A stretch of 64,000 nt of DNA from positions 248,001-312,000 of the forward strand of contig CANNGH010000004.1 of NCBI GenBank assembly GCA_947504115.1, written 5' to 3'. Shown here in pieces: positions 10,237-20,350 of this stretch (its first letter is position 1; each line of letters begins with the position of its first letter). The DNA comes from an uncultured Sedimentitalea sp. Its GTDB lineage: Bacteria > Pseudomonadota > Alphaproteobacteria > Rhodobacterales > Rhodobacteraceae. The translations under genes and the position numbers were made by a program. The notes beneath the pieces are model-generated. The model did not search any database. It worked only from the letters and a program-made list of their open reading frames with translations, and was not told the origin of the DNA.

Positions 10237-11667
10237 GTGAGCGATTCCGATTCCGCCCCCACGCTTTATGCCGCGCGCGAACCCGTTTTCCCCAGACGCG
10301 TGTCGGGGCCGTTTCGCAACCTGAAATGGATCATCCTGGCGGTGACCCTGGGCATCTACTACATCACGCCCTGGATCCGTTGGGACCGCGGCCCGTCGCT
10401 GCCGGATCAGGCGGTCTTGCTGGATCTGGCCAACCGACGCTTCTATTTCTTCTGGATCGAGATCTGGCCGCACGAGTTCTATTTCGTCGCCGGATTGCTG
10501 ATCATGGCCGGGCTGGGTCTGTTCCTGTTCACCTCGGCGCTGGGGCGGGTCTGGTGCGGCTATGCCTGCCCGCAGACCGTGTGGACCGACCTGTTCATTC
10601 TGGTGGAACGCTGGATCGAGGGCGACCGCAACGCGCGCCTGCGCCTGCATCGTCAGAAGAAGTGGGATTTCCGCAAACTCCGCCTGCGCATGACGAAATG
10701 GATCACCTGGCTGCTGATCGCGGTGGCGACCGGAGGGGCGTGGGTATTCTATTTCACCGACGCGCCGACGCTGCTGGTCGATCTGTTCACGCTGAATGCG
10801 CACCCGATCGCCTATACCACGATTGCCCTGCTGACCGCGACGACGTTCTTCTTCGGCGGGTTCGCGCGCGAGCAGATCTGCATCTATGCTTGCCCGTGGC
10901 CGCGTATCCAGGCGGCGATGATGGACGAGGACACGCTGGTCGTGGCCTACCGCGAATGGCGCGGCGAACCCCGCAAGCATTCCGAAGAGGTCAAGGCGGG
11001 GGCCGAGCAGGGCGATTGCATCGATTGCATGGCCTGCGTCAACGTCTGTCCCGTCGGCATCGACATTCGGGATGGTCAGCAACTGGAATGCATCACCTGT
11101 GCGCTGTGCATCGACGCCTGCGACGACGTGATGGCCCGCATCGGCAAGCCGCGCGGGCTGATCGACTACATGGCGCTGTCGGATGAAGGCCGCGAACGTG
11201 AGGGCGGAACCCCCCGGTCGGTCTGGAAAATCATCCTGCGGCCGCGCACGCTCATGTATACCGCGCTGTGGTCGCTGGTCGGGTTCGGGCTGCTGTTCGC
11301 GCTGTTCATCCGTCAGGACATCGAGATGAGCGTCGCACCGATCCGCAACCCCACCTTCGTCACCATGTCCGACGGGTCGATCCGCAACACATACGACGTG
11401 CGCCTGTTGAACAAGAACGGCGACGCCCGCCCGTTCGAACTGACCGTGACGGGCGATCCGGCCTATGCGGTCCAGCTTGAGGGCAGGGCGGAAAACGTCG
11501 TTGAGGTTCCGGCTGACACGGCGCTGTTGCAGCGTGTATATGTGGTCGCGCCGCCGGACAGCGATCCGGCCACCGCAAACCGGACCGAGGTGCGCTTCTG
11601 GGTCGAGGATCTCTCCAACGGGGACCGGGCGAACAAGACAAGCACGTTCAACGGAAAGGGCAACTGA
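10237..11667 (+). CDS. ccoG: Cytochrome c oxidase accessory protein CcoG (polyferredoxin)
   Basis: GYACPQTVW, CIDCMACVNVCPVGIDIRDGQQLECITCALCIDAC (GTG start). Confidence 0.96.
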   Translation: MSDSDSAPTLYAAREPVFPRRVSGPFRNLKWIILAVTLGIYYITPWIRWDRGPSLPDQAVLLDLANRRFYFFWIEIWPHEFYFVAGLLIMAGLGLFLFTSALGRVWCGYACPQTVWTDLFILVERWIEGDRNARLRLHRQKKWDFRKLRLRMTKWITWLLIAVATGGAWVFYFTDAPTLLVDLFTLNAHPIAYTTIALLTATTFFFGGFAREQICIYACPWPRIQAAMMDEDTLVVAYREWRGEPRKHSEEVKAGAEQGDCIDCMACVNVCPVGIDIRDGQQLECITCALCIDACDDVMARIGKPRGLIDYMALSDEGREREGGTPRSVWKIILRPRTLMYTALWSLVGFGLLFALFIRQDIEMSVAPIRNPTFVTMSDGSIRNTYDVRLLNKNGDARPFELTVTGDPAYAVQLEGRAENVVEVPADTALLQRVYVVAPPDSDPATANRTEVRFWVEDLSNGDRANKTSTFNGKGN

Positions 11668-11670
11668 ACC

Positions 11671-12129
11671 ATGGCAGAACGCGAATTCACCGGGCGCCAT
11701 GCGGCGATGGTTTTTGGCGGCGCCTTCGCCCTGATCATCGGCGTCAACATCGCGCTGGCCTATAATGCGGTAAAGACCTTTCCGGGGCTCGAGGTCGCTA
11801 ATTCCTACGTCGCCAGCCAGGAATTCAACGACCGCCTGGCCGAGCAGGCGGCGCTGGGCTGGACGGTGCGCGCCGATGCCGGCGACGGGCAGGTGATCCT
11901 GTCGATCACCGATGCGGCCGGAGCGCCGGTGCAGGTCGCCGATCTTGCGGCCACGCTGGGTCGGCCGACCCATGTCCGCGACGACATCGCGCCCGATTTC
12001 CGCTTTGACGGCACCGGCTATGTTGCGCCTGTCGAACTTGGCGCCGGCAATTGGAACATCAGAATGGTCGCCCATGCGCAGGACGGCACCGAATTCGTTC
12101 AGCGTGTCGTTCTGCATGTAAAAAGGTAG
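11671..12129 (+). CDS. fixH: FixH/CcoH family protein
   Basis: N-terminal TM, position between ccoG and fixI. Confidence 0.85.
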   Translation: MAEREFTGRHAAMVFGGAFALIIGVNIALAYNAVKTFPGLEVANSYVASQEFNDRLAEQAALGWTVRADAGDGQVILSITDAAGAPVQVADLAATLGRPTHVRDDIAPDFRFDGTGYVAPVELGAGNWNIRMVAHAQDGTEFVQRVVLHVKR

Positions 12130-12134
12130 ATGCG

Positions 12135-14318
12135 ATGACCGCGCATATGCGTCCTGCCCCTGCGGCGGCCTGTCCGGGCTGTCTGGCCGCGCCGGCCGAT
12201 CCGGTGGCCGAGACGCCGAAGAACGCGCGCCTCGCCCTGTCGCTGCCCACGATCCATTGTCAGGCCTGCATTTCCGCCGTCGAACGCGGCCTGACCGCCC
12301 ATCCCGGCGTGAAGACTGCGCGCGTCAACCTGACGCTGAAGCGCGTCATGGTCGATGCCGAACCAGAGGTCACCGCGCCCGATCTCGTCGCCACGCTCGC
12401 CGGGCTGGGATACGAGGCGCATGAACTCGATCCCGGCGCGCTGCGCGCCACCGAGAGCGACCGTGCCGGGCGCGATCTGCTGATGCGGCTGGCGGTGGCC
12501 GGATTCGCCTCGATGAACGTGATGCTGCTGTCGGTGTCGGTTTGGGCGGGCGCGGCCGACGCCACGCGCGATCTGTTCCACTGGATCTCCGCCGCGATCA
12601 CCATTCCCGCGATCGCGTTTTCGGCGCAGCCGTTCTTTCGCAATGCGTGGGCGGCGCTTTCGGCGGGTCGGCTGAACATGGATGTGCCGATCGTGCTGGC
12701 GATCCTGCTGGCACTGGTCACCTCGCTCTGGGAAACCTCCCTGTCCGGCGAACACGCCTATTTCGACGCCGCGCTGACGCTGACGTTCTTCCTGCTGGCG
12801 GGGCGTTATCTCGATTTCCGAACGCGCGCCGTGGCGCGTTCCGCGGCCGAGGAACTCGCCGCGCTCGAAGTGCCCCGCGCCAGCCTTCTGACCGATACCG
12901 GCGAGCGCGACGTGCCGGCGGCCAGCCTTGCCGTCGGCGACCTGATCCGCGTGCGCCCCGGCGGGCGGATGCCGGTCGACGGGATCATCACGGACGGTCG
13001 TTCCGAACTGGACCGCTCGCTGTTGACGGGCGAAACGTTGCCGGTCTTTGCCGAACCGGGGCGCGCCGTCAGCGCGGGCGAGGTCAACCTGACCGGCCCG
13101 CTGACCATCCGCGCCAGCGCGGTGGGGCAGGACACGTCGCTGCACCGCATGGCCGATCTGGTGGCGGTCGCGGAATCCGGGCGCTCGAACTACACGTCGC
13201 TCGCGGACAAGGCCGCGAAACTCTACGCGCCGGGGGTGCATATCCTGTCGGCGCTCGCCTTCGTCGGTTGGTATCTCTACACGTTCGACCTGCGCACGGC
13301 GCTGAATATTGCCGCCGCCGTGCTGATCATCACCTGTCCTTGCGCGCTGGGCCTTGCCGTGCCGGCCGTGACCACCGCCGCATCGGGCAGGTTGTTCCGG
13401 CGCGGGCTGCTGATCAAGCACGCCACCGCGCTGGAACGTCTGGCCGAGGTCGATACCGTCGTGTTCGACAAGACCGGCACGCTGACCGAGGGCACGCCGC
13501 AGCTGACGAACATCGCCGATTTCCCGCCGACCGCGCTATCGGTCGCGCTGGCCCTCGCGCAAGGATCGTCGCATCCGCTCTCCCTGTCGATTACCGACGC
13601 CGCCCGTGCCGCCGGAACCGCGGCCGCCGAATTGCACGACATCACCGAGGTTCCCGGCTACGGCACCGAAGCGACGTGGCAGGGACGCCGCGTGCGCCTT
13701 GGCCGCGCCGCGTGGGTCGGCGCGACCTCCGGGACCCGGACCGCGACGTTCCTCTCCCTCGGCGATGATGCCGCGCCGCGCGCCTTTCAATTCACCGACT
13801 CGCTGCGCCCCGGCGCGGCACAAGCCGTTCGGGAATTGCAGGGCGCGGGAAAACAGGTGCTGCTGATCTCGGGCGACAGCACCGGCGCGGTCGAAACGCT
13901 GGCCGACCGTCTGGGCATCGCCGACTGGCAGGCCGAGGCACTGCCGCAGGACAAGGCCGCGCGGATCGACGACCTGACAGCGCAGGGCCACCACGTGCTG
14001 ATGGTGGGCGACGGGCTGAACGACACTGCGGCGCTGACCGCGGCACATGTGTCGATTTCGCCCGCTTCCGCGCTCGACGCCGCGCGCGTCGCCTCCGACA
14101 TCGTGCTGCTGGGGCGCGATCTTTCGCCCATCGCCGAGGCCTGCGCCACCGCGAAACGCGCCACGAAACGCATCCGCGAGAACTTCCGGATCGCCACGGT
14201 CTACAACGTCCTTGCGGTGCCGCTGGCGGTGGCGGGCTTCGCCACCCCCTTGATAGCGGCGCTGGCGATGTCCACATCGTCCATCATCGTATCGTTGAAC
14301 GCATTGAGGCTGAAATAA
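12135..14318 (+). CDS. fixI: Cu-type P1B ATPase FixI/CcoI
   Basis: HMA-like CxxC, CPCALGL, DKTGTLTEGTP, GDGLNDTAAL. Confidence 0.95.
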   Translation: MTAHMRPAPAAACPGCLAAPADPVAETPKNARLALSLPTIHCQACISAVERGLTAHPGVKTARVNLTLKRVMVDAEPEVTAPDLVATLAGLGYEAHELDPGALRATESDRAGRDLLMRLAVAGFASMNVMLLSVSVWAGAADATRDLFHWISAAITIPAIAFSAQPFFRNAWAALSAGRLNMDVPIVLAILLALVTSLWETSLSGEHAYFDAALTLTFFLLAGRYLDFRTRAVARSAAEELAALEVPRASLLTDTGERDVPAASLAVGDLIRVRPGGRMPVDGIITDGRSELDRSLLTGETLPVFAEPGRAVSAGEVNLTGPLTIRASAVGQDTSLHRMADLVAVAESGRSNYTSLADKAAKLYAPGVHILSALAFVGWYLYTFDLRTALNIAAAVLIITCPCALGLAVPAVTTAASGRLFRRGLLIKHATALERLAEVDTVVFDKTGTLTEGTPQLTNIADFPPTALSVALALAQGSSHPLSLSITDAARAAGTAAAELHDITEVPGYGTEATWQGRRVRLGRAAWVGATSGTRTATFLSLGDDAAPRAFQFTDSLRPGAAQAVRELQGAGKQVLLISGDSTGAVETLADRLGIADWQAEALPQDKAARIDDLTAQGHHVLMVGDGLNDTAALTAAHVSISPASALDAARVASDIVLLGRDLSPIAEACATAKRATKRIRENFRIATVYNVLAVPLAVAGFATPLIAALAMSTSSIIVSLNALRLK

Positions 14319-14321
14319 CCC

Positions 14322-14480
14322 ATGCAGGTCCTTGGCTGGCTGATCCCGATATCACTGATCCTGGGCGGGCTGGGACTGGCCGGGTTCATCTACACGGTGC
14401 GCACGAACCAGTATGACGATCCCGAAGGCGACGCGCGCCGGATCCTGTCGGACGAATGGGACGATCACCCCAAACCCTGA
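14322..14480 (+). CDS. ccoS: CcoS, cbb3 oxidase maturation protein (52 aa; below the length cutoff of the supplied ORF track)
   Basis: MQVLGWLIPISLILGGLGLAGFIYTVRTNQYDDPEGDARRIL; directly follows fixI. Confidence 0.9.
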   Translation: MQVLGWLIPISLILGGLGLAGFIYTVRTNQYDDPEGDARRILSDEWDDHPKP

Positions 14481-14568
14481 CGCGTCCAGCTTCTTTCTGG
14501 TTGAAAATACCCCGGGGAGCGCGAGGGGCGGCGCCCCTCGTTCCCGCAGTTGCAGCATGTGCGCCGGT

Positions 14569-15369
14569 TCAGTGTGCAGGCGCCGCCACCGGGTCCAGCA
14601 ACGTGCGCCCGCCATCCAGCGTCAGGATCTGCCCGGTCATGAACCCCGCCGCGTCCGAGGCCAGGAACTGCACCGCGTCGGCCAGTTCGCCGGGCGAGGC
14701 GATGCGGTTCAGCGGCGTGTGATCCTCGATGTCCTGTCGATATTCCTGCTTGTCGCGCAGCGTCGATTTCAGCGAGGCGCTCATCACCGACCCGAACGCG
14801 ACCGCGTTCACACGGATGCGATGCGGCGCCAGCGCCACCGCCAGCGACCGCGTCATCTGGTCCAGCGCGGCTGAACTGACGGAATAGGCCAAAAGATCCG
14901 GATGGGTGCGCCGCGCGGCGATCGAACTGAGATTGATGATCGAACCGACCGGTCCCGCCTGGTCCGGGTCGGCCTCCTTGATCATACGCCGCGCCACAAG
15001 CTGGCTCAACCGCAGCGCCGGCATCAGGTTCTGGTTCAAAAGCTCCATGACCGAACCATCCTCGGGATCCAGCGGATCCGACGGAATCACCTGCCGGGCA
15101 CCGTTGACCAGAATATCCACCTGGTCGAACGCGTCAATCGTCGCCGACAGCAGATTGGCAATCGCCAGCTTTTCCCGCAGATCGCCCGCGAAATACTGTA
15201 CGTTGCTTTCATCTGCCTGCGCTCCCAACTCGTCGGCGAGGCGCTTCTCGTCCATGTCCGCGAACATCACGTTCGCGCCATTTTCTACGAATTGCCGTCC
15301 GATGGCCAACCCGATGCCATTGGCGGCCCCCGTTACGATGGCGGTCTTGCCCGCGATGGAAAAAGACAT
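14569..15369 (-). CDS. Short-chain dehydrogenase/reductase
   Basis: TGAANGIG cofactor motif, YSVSSAALDQ region, VNAVAFG. Confidence 0.9.
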   Translation of the reverse strand: MSFSIAGKTAIVTGAANGIGLAIGRQFVENGANVMFADMDEKRLADELGAQADESNVQYFAGDLREKLAIANLLSATIDAFDQVDILVNGARQVIPSDPLDPEDGSVMELLNQNLMPALRLSQLVARRMIKEADPDQAGPVGSIINLSSIAARRTHPDLLAYSVSSAALDQMTRSLAVALAPHRIRVNAVAFGSVMSASLKSTLRDKQEYRQDIEDHTPLNRIASPGELADAVQFLASDAAGFMTGQILTLDGGRTLLDPVAAPAH

Positions 15370-15404
15370 GCTCGCTCTCCGTGATTGTGCGGCCAGCGGC
15401 GCGA

Positions 15405-16391
15405 TCAGCGCGTCCGGCGCGGCCTTGTGGCATGCAGCACCTTGAACCGGGTATCGCCGGCGGTTTCCTGCATCCGTGCGAAATGCTCATCGAGCGTCGC
15501 CTCATAGGGCAGATGTCGGTTGGCCACCATCCACAATTGCCCCGAAGGTGACAGGATGCGCGCGGCGGCTGCGATGAACTCGCGCCCCAGCGCCGGATCG
15601 GCCTGCCGCCCGGTATGAAAGGGCGGGTTCATGATGACCGAATCGGCCGGTTCATCGGGACTCCATCTTGTGGCGTCGGCCCAGTGAAACCGCGCCCGCG
15701 GATCGCGCAGGTTCAGGCGGGCGCATTCCAGCGCGATATGGTCGGCTTCGACCAGATCGACCGTCTGGATCTGAGGCGCGCCCAGCGCCTGAAGTCCCAG
15801 ATAGCCCCAGCCCGCCCCCAGATCGACGACATGCCGGCCCAATTGTCGCTTGGGCAGGAAATTGGCCAGAAGATGCGACGCCGGATCGACCCCGTCCGCC
15901 GAGAAGATGCCCGGCGCGGTCAGGAATCCCTCCGCCTCAATGCGCTCGGGCGCACGCCAGTCCGAAAGGGCATCCGAATCGGCCCGGAACCAGAAGATCT
16001 TGCCATGCGCCTTGGCGATCGGATCGCCGATATGCAGATGCTTGCGCAATTCCTTCAGGATACTGTCGATTCCGTCGGTCTTTGCCCCCTCGACCACGAC
16101 CAGCCCGGAACTGCGCGACGCGGCCTGAAAAATCAGCGATCGTGCACGGGCCTTGGCGCGCGGCATGCTGACGATGGCCATGGCGCAGGGCGCGTCGCTA
16201 TGGGGCACACAATCATATCCCGAGGCCTCGAACGCGTCGAACCAGGGCTTGAAGGGCGAAACCACCTGAACCCGGTCGCGGGGCAGGGCGGACAGATCGG
16301 TGTCCGGTGTGGGGGACAGCACGCTGATCGTGCCGGTTTCCGGCAGAACCAGACCGCCCGCCTCCAGCGCGAGTGTCAATCGGGCGCTCAT
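15405..16391 (-). CDS. RsmC-like class I SAM methyltransferase
   Basis: VVDLGAGWGYLG motif I and VIMNPPFH motif IV. Confidence 0.85.
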   Translation of the reverse strand: MSARLTLALEAGGLVLPETGTISVLSPTPDTDLSALPRDRVQVVSPFKPWFDAFEASGYDCVPHSDAPCAMAIVSMPRAKARARSLIFQAASRSSGLVVVEGAKTDGIDSILKELRKHLHIGDPIAKAHGKIFWFRADSDALSDWRAPERIEAEGFLTAPGIFSADGVDPASHLLANFLPKRQLGRHVVDLGAGWGYLGLQALGAPQIQTVDLVEADHIALECARLNLRDPRARFHWADATRWSPDEPADSVIMNPPFHTGRQADPALGREFIAAAARILSPSGQLWMVANRHLPYEATLDEHFARMQETAGDTRFKVLHATRPRRTR

Positions 16392-16403
16392 CGCGCAACT
16401 CTC

Positions 16404-16493
16404 CTATCGGGCTTCGGCCATGATCGCGACGCGCCGACCGTTCGCTCGCACCAGGGCGCGACCTGCAATGTTTGCGGTGAAGGAACGAGACAT
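16404..16493 (-). CDS. Candidate 29-aa small protein between clpS and rsmC-like gene
   Basis: ATG abuts the clpS stop (TGAATG), AAGGAAG SD-like; MSRSFTANIAGRALVRANGRRVAIMAEAR. Confidence 0.4.
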   Translation of the reverse strand: MSRSFTANIAGRALVRANGRRVAIMAEAR

Positions 16494-16820
16494 TCAGTCT
16501 TCCTTTTCCATCGTGCACTGAAGCGGGTGTTGATGGCGGCGGGCGAAATCCATGACCTGTCCGACCTTGGTCTCCGCGATTTCATGACTGAACACACCGA
16601 CCACGGCCAGTCCGCGCTTGTGAACCGTCAGCATGATTTCGAAGGCTTGTGCGTGCGACATGCCGAAAAACCGCTCGAGCACGTGCACCACGAACTCCAT
16701 CGGTGTGTAATCGTCGTTCAGCAGCATCACCTTGTAAAGCGGCGGGCGGCGGGTCTTGGTGCGTGTCTCCAGAACCACCGCGCCATCGCCCTCGTCGCCA
16801 TCCGGCTTGTCGGCCATCAT
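16494..16820 (-). CDS. clpS: ATP-dependent Clp protease adaptor ClpS
   Basis: [24 protein letters not shown]. Confidence 0.96.
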   Translation of the reverse strand: MMADKPDGDEGDGAVVLETRTKTRRPPLYKVMLLNDDYTPMEFVVHVLERFFGMSHAQAFEIMLTVHKRGLAVVGVFSHEIAETKVGQVMDFARRHQHPLQCTMEKED

Positions 16821-17229
16821 CCAAGACTGAAGCAACATCGCGCCTATCCGATTTCAAAGATTTTCGTCTCTAACCGTCAATATAACCTTCCTGCAGGATT
16901 CGAAAAGAGCACGGCAAAATCCGGGCCCATGCGTTCAGGCGCCGAGGGACACAGCCGAGGGAGACAAAAGACGACAACAAGTCTGTGCGAGACACCGAGC
17001 GCGGTCGAAATTCGCCACGCCCGATGCCGATCGCGATTATTTTCAGCGCGAATTTTCGTAAAATTTCTGGATATGGGGTAGCTATGGGGGCAGGCGCGTG
17101 CCGACGCCCCATATCTTGTGGGCGCCGCGCGCGGCCACCGATAACGGGTTATAAAACCGTATTTATTTTGCCGGAGGCCTGTGCTAGCGTTTTCGGTAAC
17201 AAAAGCGTCAGCCGGAAAACCGGCGACCC

Positions 17230-18714
17230 GTGAGGCAGACAAAGGCAGATATCGTGAAGGTTCGGCGCAGCAGTCCGGCCCGTTTGTGGCTGTATATCAT
17301 CACCGCATTCTGGTTGCTTGTCCTCCTGCCGCTCAGCGCGGTGGCGGCGCCCTATGCGGCTTATGTCATCGACGCGCGCACCGGCGAGGTGCTGCACGCC
17401 GCAAACGCCGAAACACGTCTGCACCCGGCATCTCTGACAAAGATGATGACGCTCTACATCGCGTTCGAGGCTGTGCAGAACGGCGAAATTTCGCTCGACG
17501 ACGAGGTGACGATCTCGCGCAAGGCCGCATCCGAACCGCCGTCGAAACTGGGGCTGAAATCGGGCCAGCGTATCGCCCTGCGTTACCTGATCCGGGCTGC
17601 GGCGGTGAAGTCGGCAAATGACGCCGCCACCGCCATCGGCGAAGCGATCAGCGGATCCGAGGACGCGTTCGCGGCCCGCATGAACCGCACCGCCAAGATG
17701 ATGGGAATGACCCAGACGACATTCAAGAATGCCCACGGTCTGACCCAGAGCGGACATTTGTCCACCGCCCGCGACATGACGCTGCTGGGGCGGCACGTGA
17801 TCTACGATTATCCGCAATATTACAATCTGTTCTCGCGGCGCACCGCAAATGCCGGGGTGCGCACGGTTAACCACACCAATCGGCGGCTGCTGTCCAGCTA
17901 CTCCGGCGCCGACGGGATCAAGACGGGCTATACCAGCGCGGCCGGGTTCAATCTCGTCGCGTCGGCCGAACGCGGCAGCGAGCGTGTCATCGCCACGGTT
18001 TTCGGCGGCAGATCCACCGCGACCCGCAATGCGAAGGTGGCGGAACTGCTCGACCTCGGCTTCCGCCGTGCACCGTCGCGGGCACCGTTGCAGAAACCCT
18101 CCCGGCCGGCCTATGTCGGCAACACCACTGCGCCGGGCGCAGCGGGCAAGACCATCCGCGTTGTCGGCGCCGTGCAGAAAAGCCTGCGCCCCCAGATGCG
18201 CATCGATCAGGAACCGGTGTTGATGGCCGTCGCGGCCGCCGCCGCAGCCGCCCAGGACGAGGCAATCATCAAGGCCGCCATTTCCGAAGGGCTGGACGTC
18301 GCGATGGGCTCGACTGCGGAGGCCGTACCGGATCGCCGCCCCACGGCCCGGCCCGAGGATCTGGTTCTGGCATTCGCCGAACCCGCCGCCGCCGAAGCGC
18401 CGCCCGAACCGGAACAGCCCCCGGCACGGCAGCCCGAGCCGCAACAGGAGATCGTCACGCGTGTATCGACATCTGGCGGCCAGCACTGGGGCATCAATGT
18501 CGGACGCTACAACAGCCGCTACCAGGCCGAAAAGGTACTGTTGCGCACAGCGCTCGCCGAAATGACGACACTGGACGGCACGTTGCGCAAGGTCGTGCAA
18601 TCGTCGCGCGGGTTCGACGCCAATTTCATGGGCATGACGCGCGACACCGCCGATCTGGCCTGCCGCCGCCTCCAGGCGCGTAACGTCTCATGCTTCATGA
18701 TCGGGCCATCCTGA
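17230..18714 (+). CDS. D-alanyl-D-alanine carboxypeptidase (S11) with C-terminal SPOR-like domain
   Basis: SLTKMMT, SAN, KTGYTSAAG motifs; C-terminal HWGINVGRYNSRYQAEKVLL. Confidence 0.9.
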   Translation: MRQTKADIVKVRRSSPARLWLYIITAFWLLVLLPLSAVAAPYAAYVIDARTGEVLHAANAETRLHPASLTKMMTLYIAFEAVQNGEISLDDEVTISRKAASEPPSKLGLKSGQRIALRYLIRAAAVKSANDAATAIGEAISGSEDAFAARMNRTAKMMGMTQTTFKNAHGLTQSGHLSTARDMTLLGRHVIYDYPQYYNLFSRRTANAGVRTVNHTNRRLLSSYSGADGIKTGYTSAAGFNLVASAERGSERVIATVFGGRSTATRNAKVAELLDLGFRRAPSRAPLQKPSRPAYVGNTTAPGAAGKTIRVVGAVQKSLRPQMRIDQEPVLMAVAAAAAAAQDEAIIKAAISEGLDVAMGSTAEAVPDRRPTARPEDLVLAFAEPAAAEAPPEPEQPPARQPEPQQEIVTRVSTSGGQHWGINVGRYNSRYQAEKVLLRTALAEMTTLDGTLRKVVQSSRGFDANFMGMTRDTADLACRRLQARNVSCFMIGPS

Positions 18715-18849
18715 TCGATGCTGATTGCCGCACTGGCTTTGACAAAACTCGTCGACCGCAGCACGGCGTGAGAAAATATTCAATCGAAACGTCACTTTGC
18801 CATTGCACCCGCCGACTGGCACCACTAGGTAGGCGTTATCCGACATTGG

Positions 18850-18926
<77 letters not shown>

Positions 18927-18951
18927 AATAACTACGCCAAATCAAACGCTT

Positions 18952-18979
18952 AAAGCCCGACCTAATCAGTCGGGCTTTT
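18952..18979 (+). terminator. Hairpin AAAGCCCGAC-N-GTCGGGCTTTT after tRNA-fMet
   Basis: Stem plus T run. Confidence 0.75.
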
Positions 18980-19153
18980 GCTTGTCCGCTCTACATCAAC
19001 GCCACATCAACACCCGACCAGAAAAACCGCACCAGCGTGCATAAGCAGGGATTCGCAGGCAGCCGCATGCAAAGAAGTCCGATTTGCAATTGGTAAACAA
19101 GTCAGTCGAGCGTTGCCTCGTGACGGCCCCCCAAAATCGAGTTACGATCTTCC

Positions 19154-19831
19154 ATGTGCAATCTTTACTCAAACACCATGCCGGTTGCCGCCATGCGCCA
19201 GCTGTTCGCAGTTTATGCGAGCAACGATCAGCTCGGCAATGCGGAGCCGTTGCCTGCGATCTTCCCGAAGGGAAACGCTCCTGTCGTTGCTCTGACTGAT
19301 GATGGTCAGCGCGCCCTCTGGAATACGCATTGGGGCTTTGTGCTGCCCCAGATCTCAAAAAAGACCGGCAAGCCGATTCAGCCGAAGGCCGTGAACAACG
19401 CGCGAGACGACAAGCTGAGAACGTCGCCCTTCTGGAAGACGAGCTTTGTCGAGCGCCGGTGCCTGATCCCGGCGACGAGCTTCTGCGAGGCCAAGGGTCG
19501 CAACCCGGCCACCTATGTTTGGTTTGGCGTGACAGGTGAGGGCAACCGGCCGCCCTTCGCCTTTGCGGGTGTCTGGCGCGCATTCAACGGCAATTACGGC
19601 GGTGAGCAACGCGAGATGGTCACCTCATCGATGGTGACGACAACGCCGAATGCGCTGGTGCGGGATACCCACCCGGACCGGATGCCTGTGATCCTGCATC
19701 CGGAAGACTACGAGGAGTGGCTGACAGGTCGGCCGGAACCAGCCTTTGCTCTGTTACGGCCATTTCCGGCTGAATCCATGGTCATTCATCAAAGCGGCGA
19801 AGGCCTGAAATTCGACAAGGGCGGTCTGTAA
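19154..19831 (+). CDS. SRAP domain (YedK/HMCES-like) protein
   Basis: MCNLYSNTM catalytic Cys2 start, WGFVLPQ, NARDDKL, RRCLIPATSFCEAKG. Confidence 0.92.
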   Translation: MCNLYSNTMPVAAMRQLFAVYASNDQLGNAEPLPAIFPKGNAPVVALTDDGQRALWNTHWGFVLPQISKKTGKPIQPKAVNNARDDKLRTSPFWKTSFVERRCLIPATSFCEAKGRNPATYVWFGVTGEGNRPPFAFAGVWRAFNGNYGGEQREMVTSSMVTTTPNALVRDTHPDRMPVILHPEDYEEWLTGRPEPAFALLRPFPAESMVIHQSGEGLKFDKGGL

Positions 19832-19886
19832 TTTCGGTCGAGAAATCCGATCGCTCTTGACACGCGGGGGCTCTATCGCAGATGGA

Positions 19887-19901
19887 GAACAAAAGAAGAA
19901 C
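19887..19901. promoter_or_regulatory. LexA box GAAC-AAAAGAA-GAAC
   Basis: Exact alphaproteobacterial GAAC-N7-GAAC 14 bp before the umuD start. Confidence 0.75.
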
Positions 19902-19915
19902 TCGCAAGGATTCCC

Positions 19916-20350
19916 ATGCCGCTGCACCGCGTCGAACAGCCTGTCATCGCCAACGGTTTCCCGATGCGCCTTATCAGCACGCCGGTCAGTGCCGGGTTCC
20001 CGTCGCCTGCCGGGGATGATCTGGAAGATGAGATCGACCCGATGGCCTGGGTGGTGCGGCATCCGGCCTCGACCTTCTGGTGGCGCGTCGAAGGCGACTG
20101 CCTCTGGGACGTGGGCATACGGGACGGCGACATTATTGCCGTGGACCGCGCCGGAAAGCGGCGCGTCGGGCGCGCGGTCCTGGCCGTGGTAGAAGGCGCG
20201 GTGACCGCGAAGATCTTGCGAAAGCGCGAAGGCAGGTATTATCTCGCTCCGGCCAACAGCCGCGAACACTTTCCTGACATTGAATTGACTGAAGACAGCG
20301 AGATATGGGGCGTGATCGCGGGTGTCGTGCGCCGCTATGATCTGGCGTGA
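19916..20350 (+). CDS. umuD: UmuD-like S24 peptidase
   Basis: S24 context [21 protein letters not shown]; overlaps umuC. Confidence 0.85.
   Translation: MPLHRVEQPVIANGFPMRLISTPVSAGFPSPAGDDLEDEIDPMAWVVRHPASTFWWRVEGDCLWDVGIRDGDIIAVDRAGKRRVGRAVLAVVEGAVTAKILRKREGRYYLAPANSREHFPDIELTEDSEIWGVIAGVVRRYDLA

Noticed and set aside
9871-12117. 748-aa minus-strand ORF
   Set aside because: Antisense to ccoG and fixH, composition of a shadow frame
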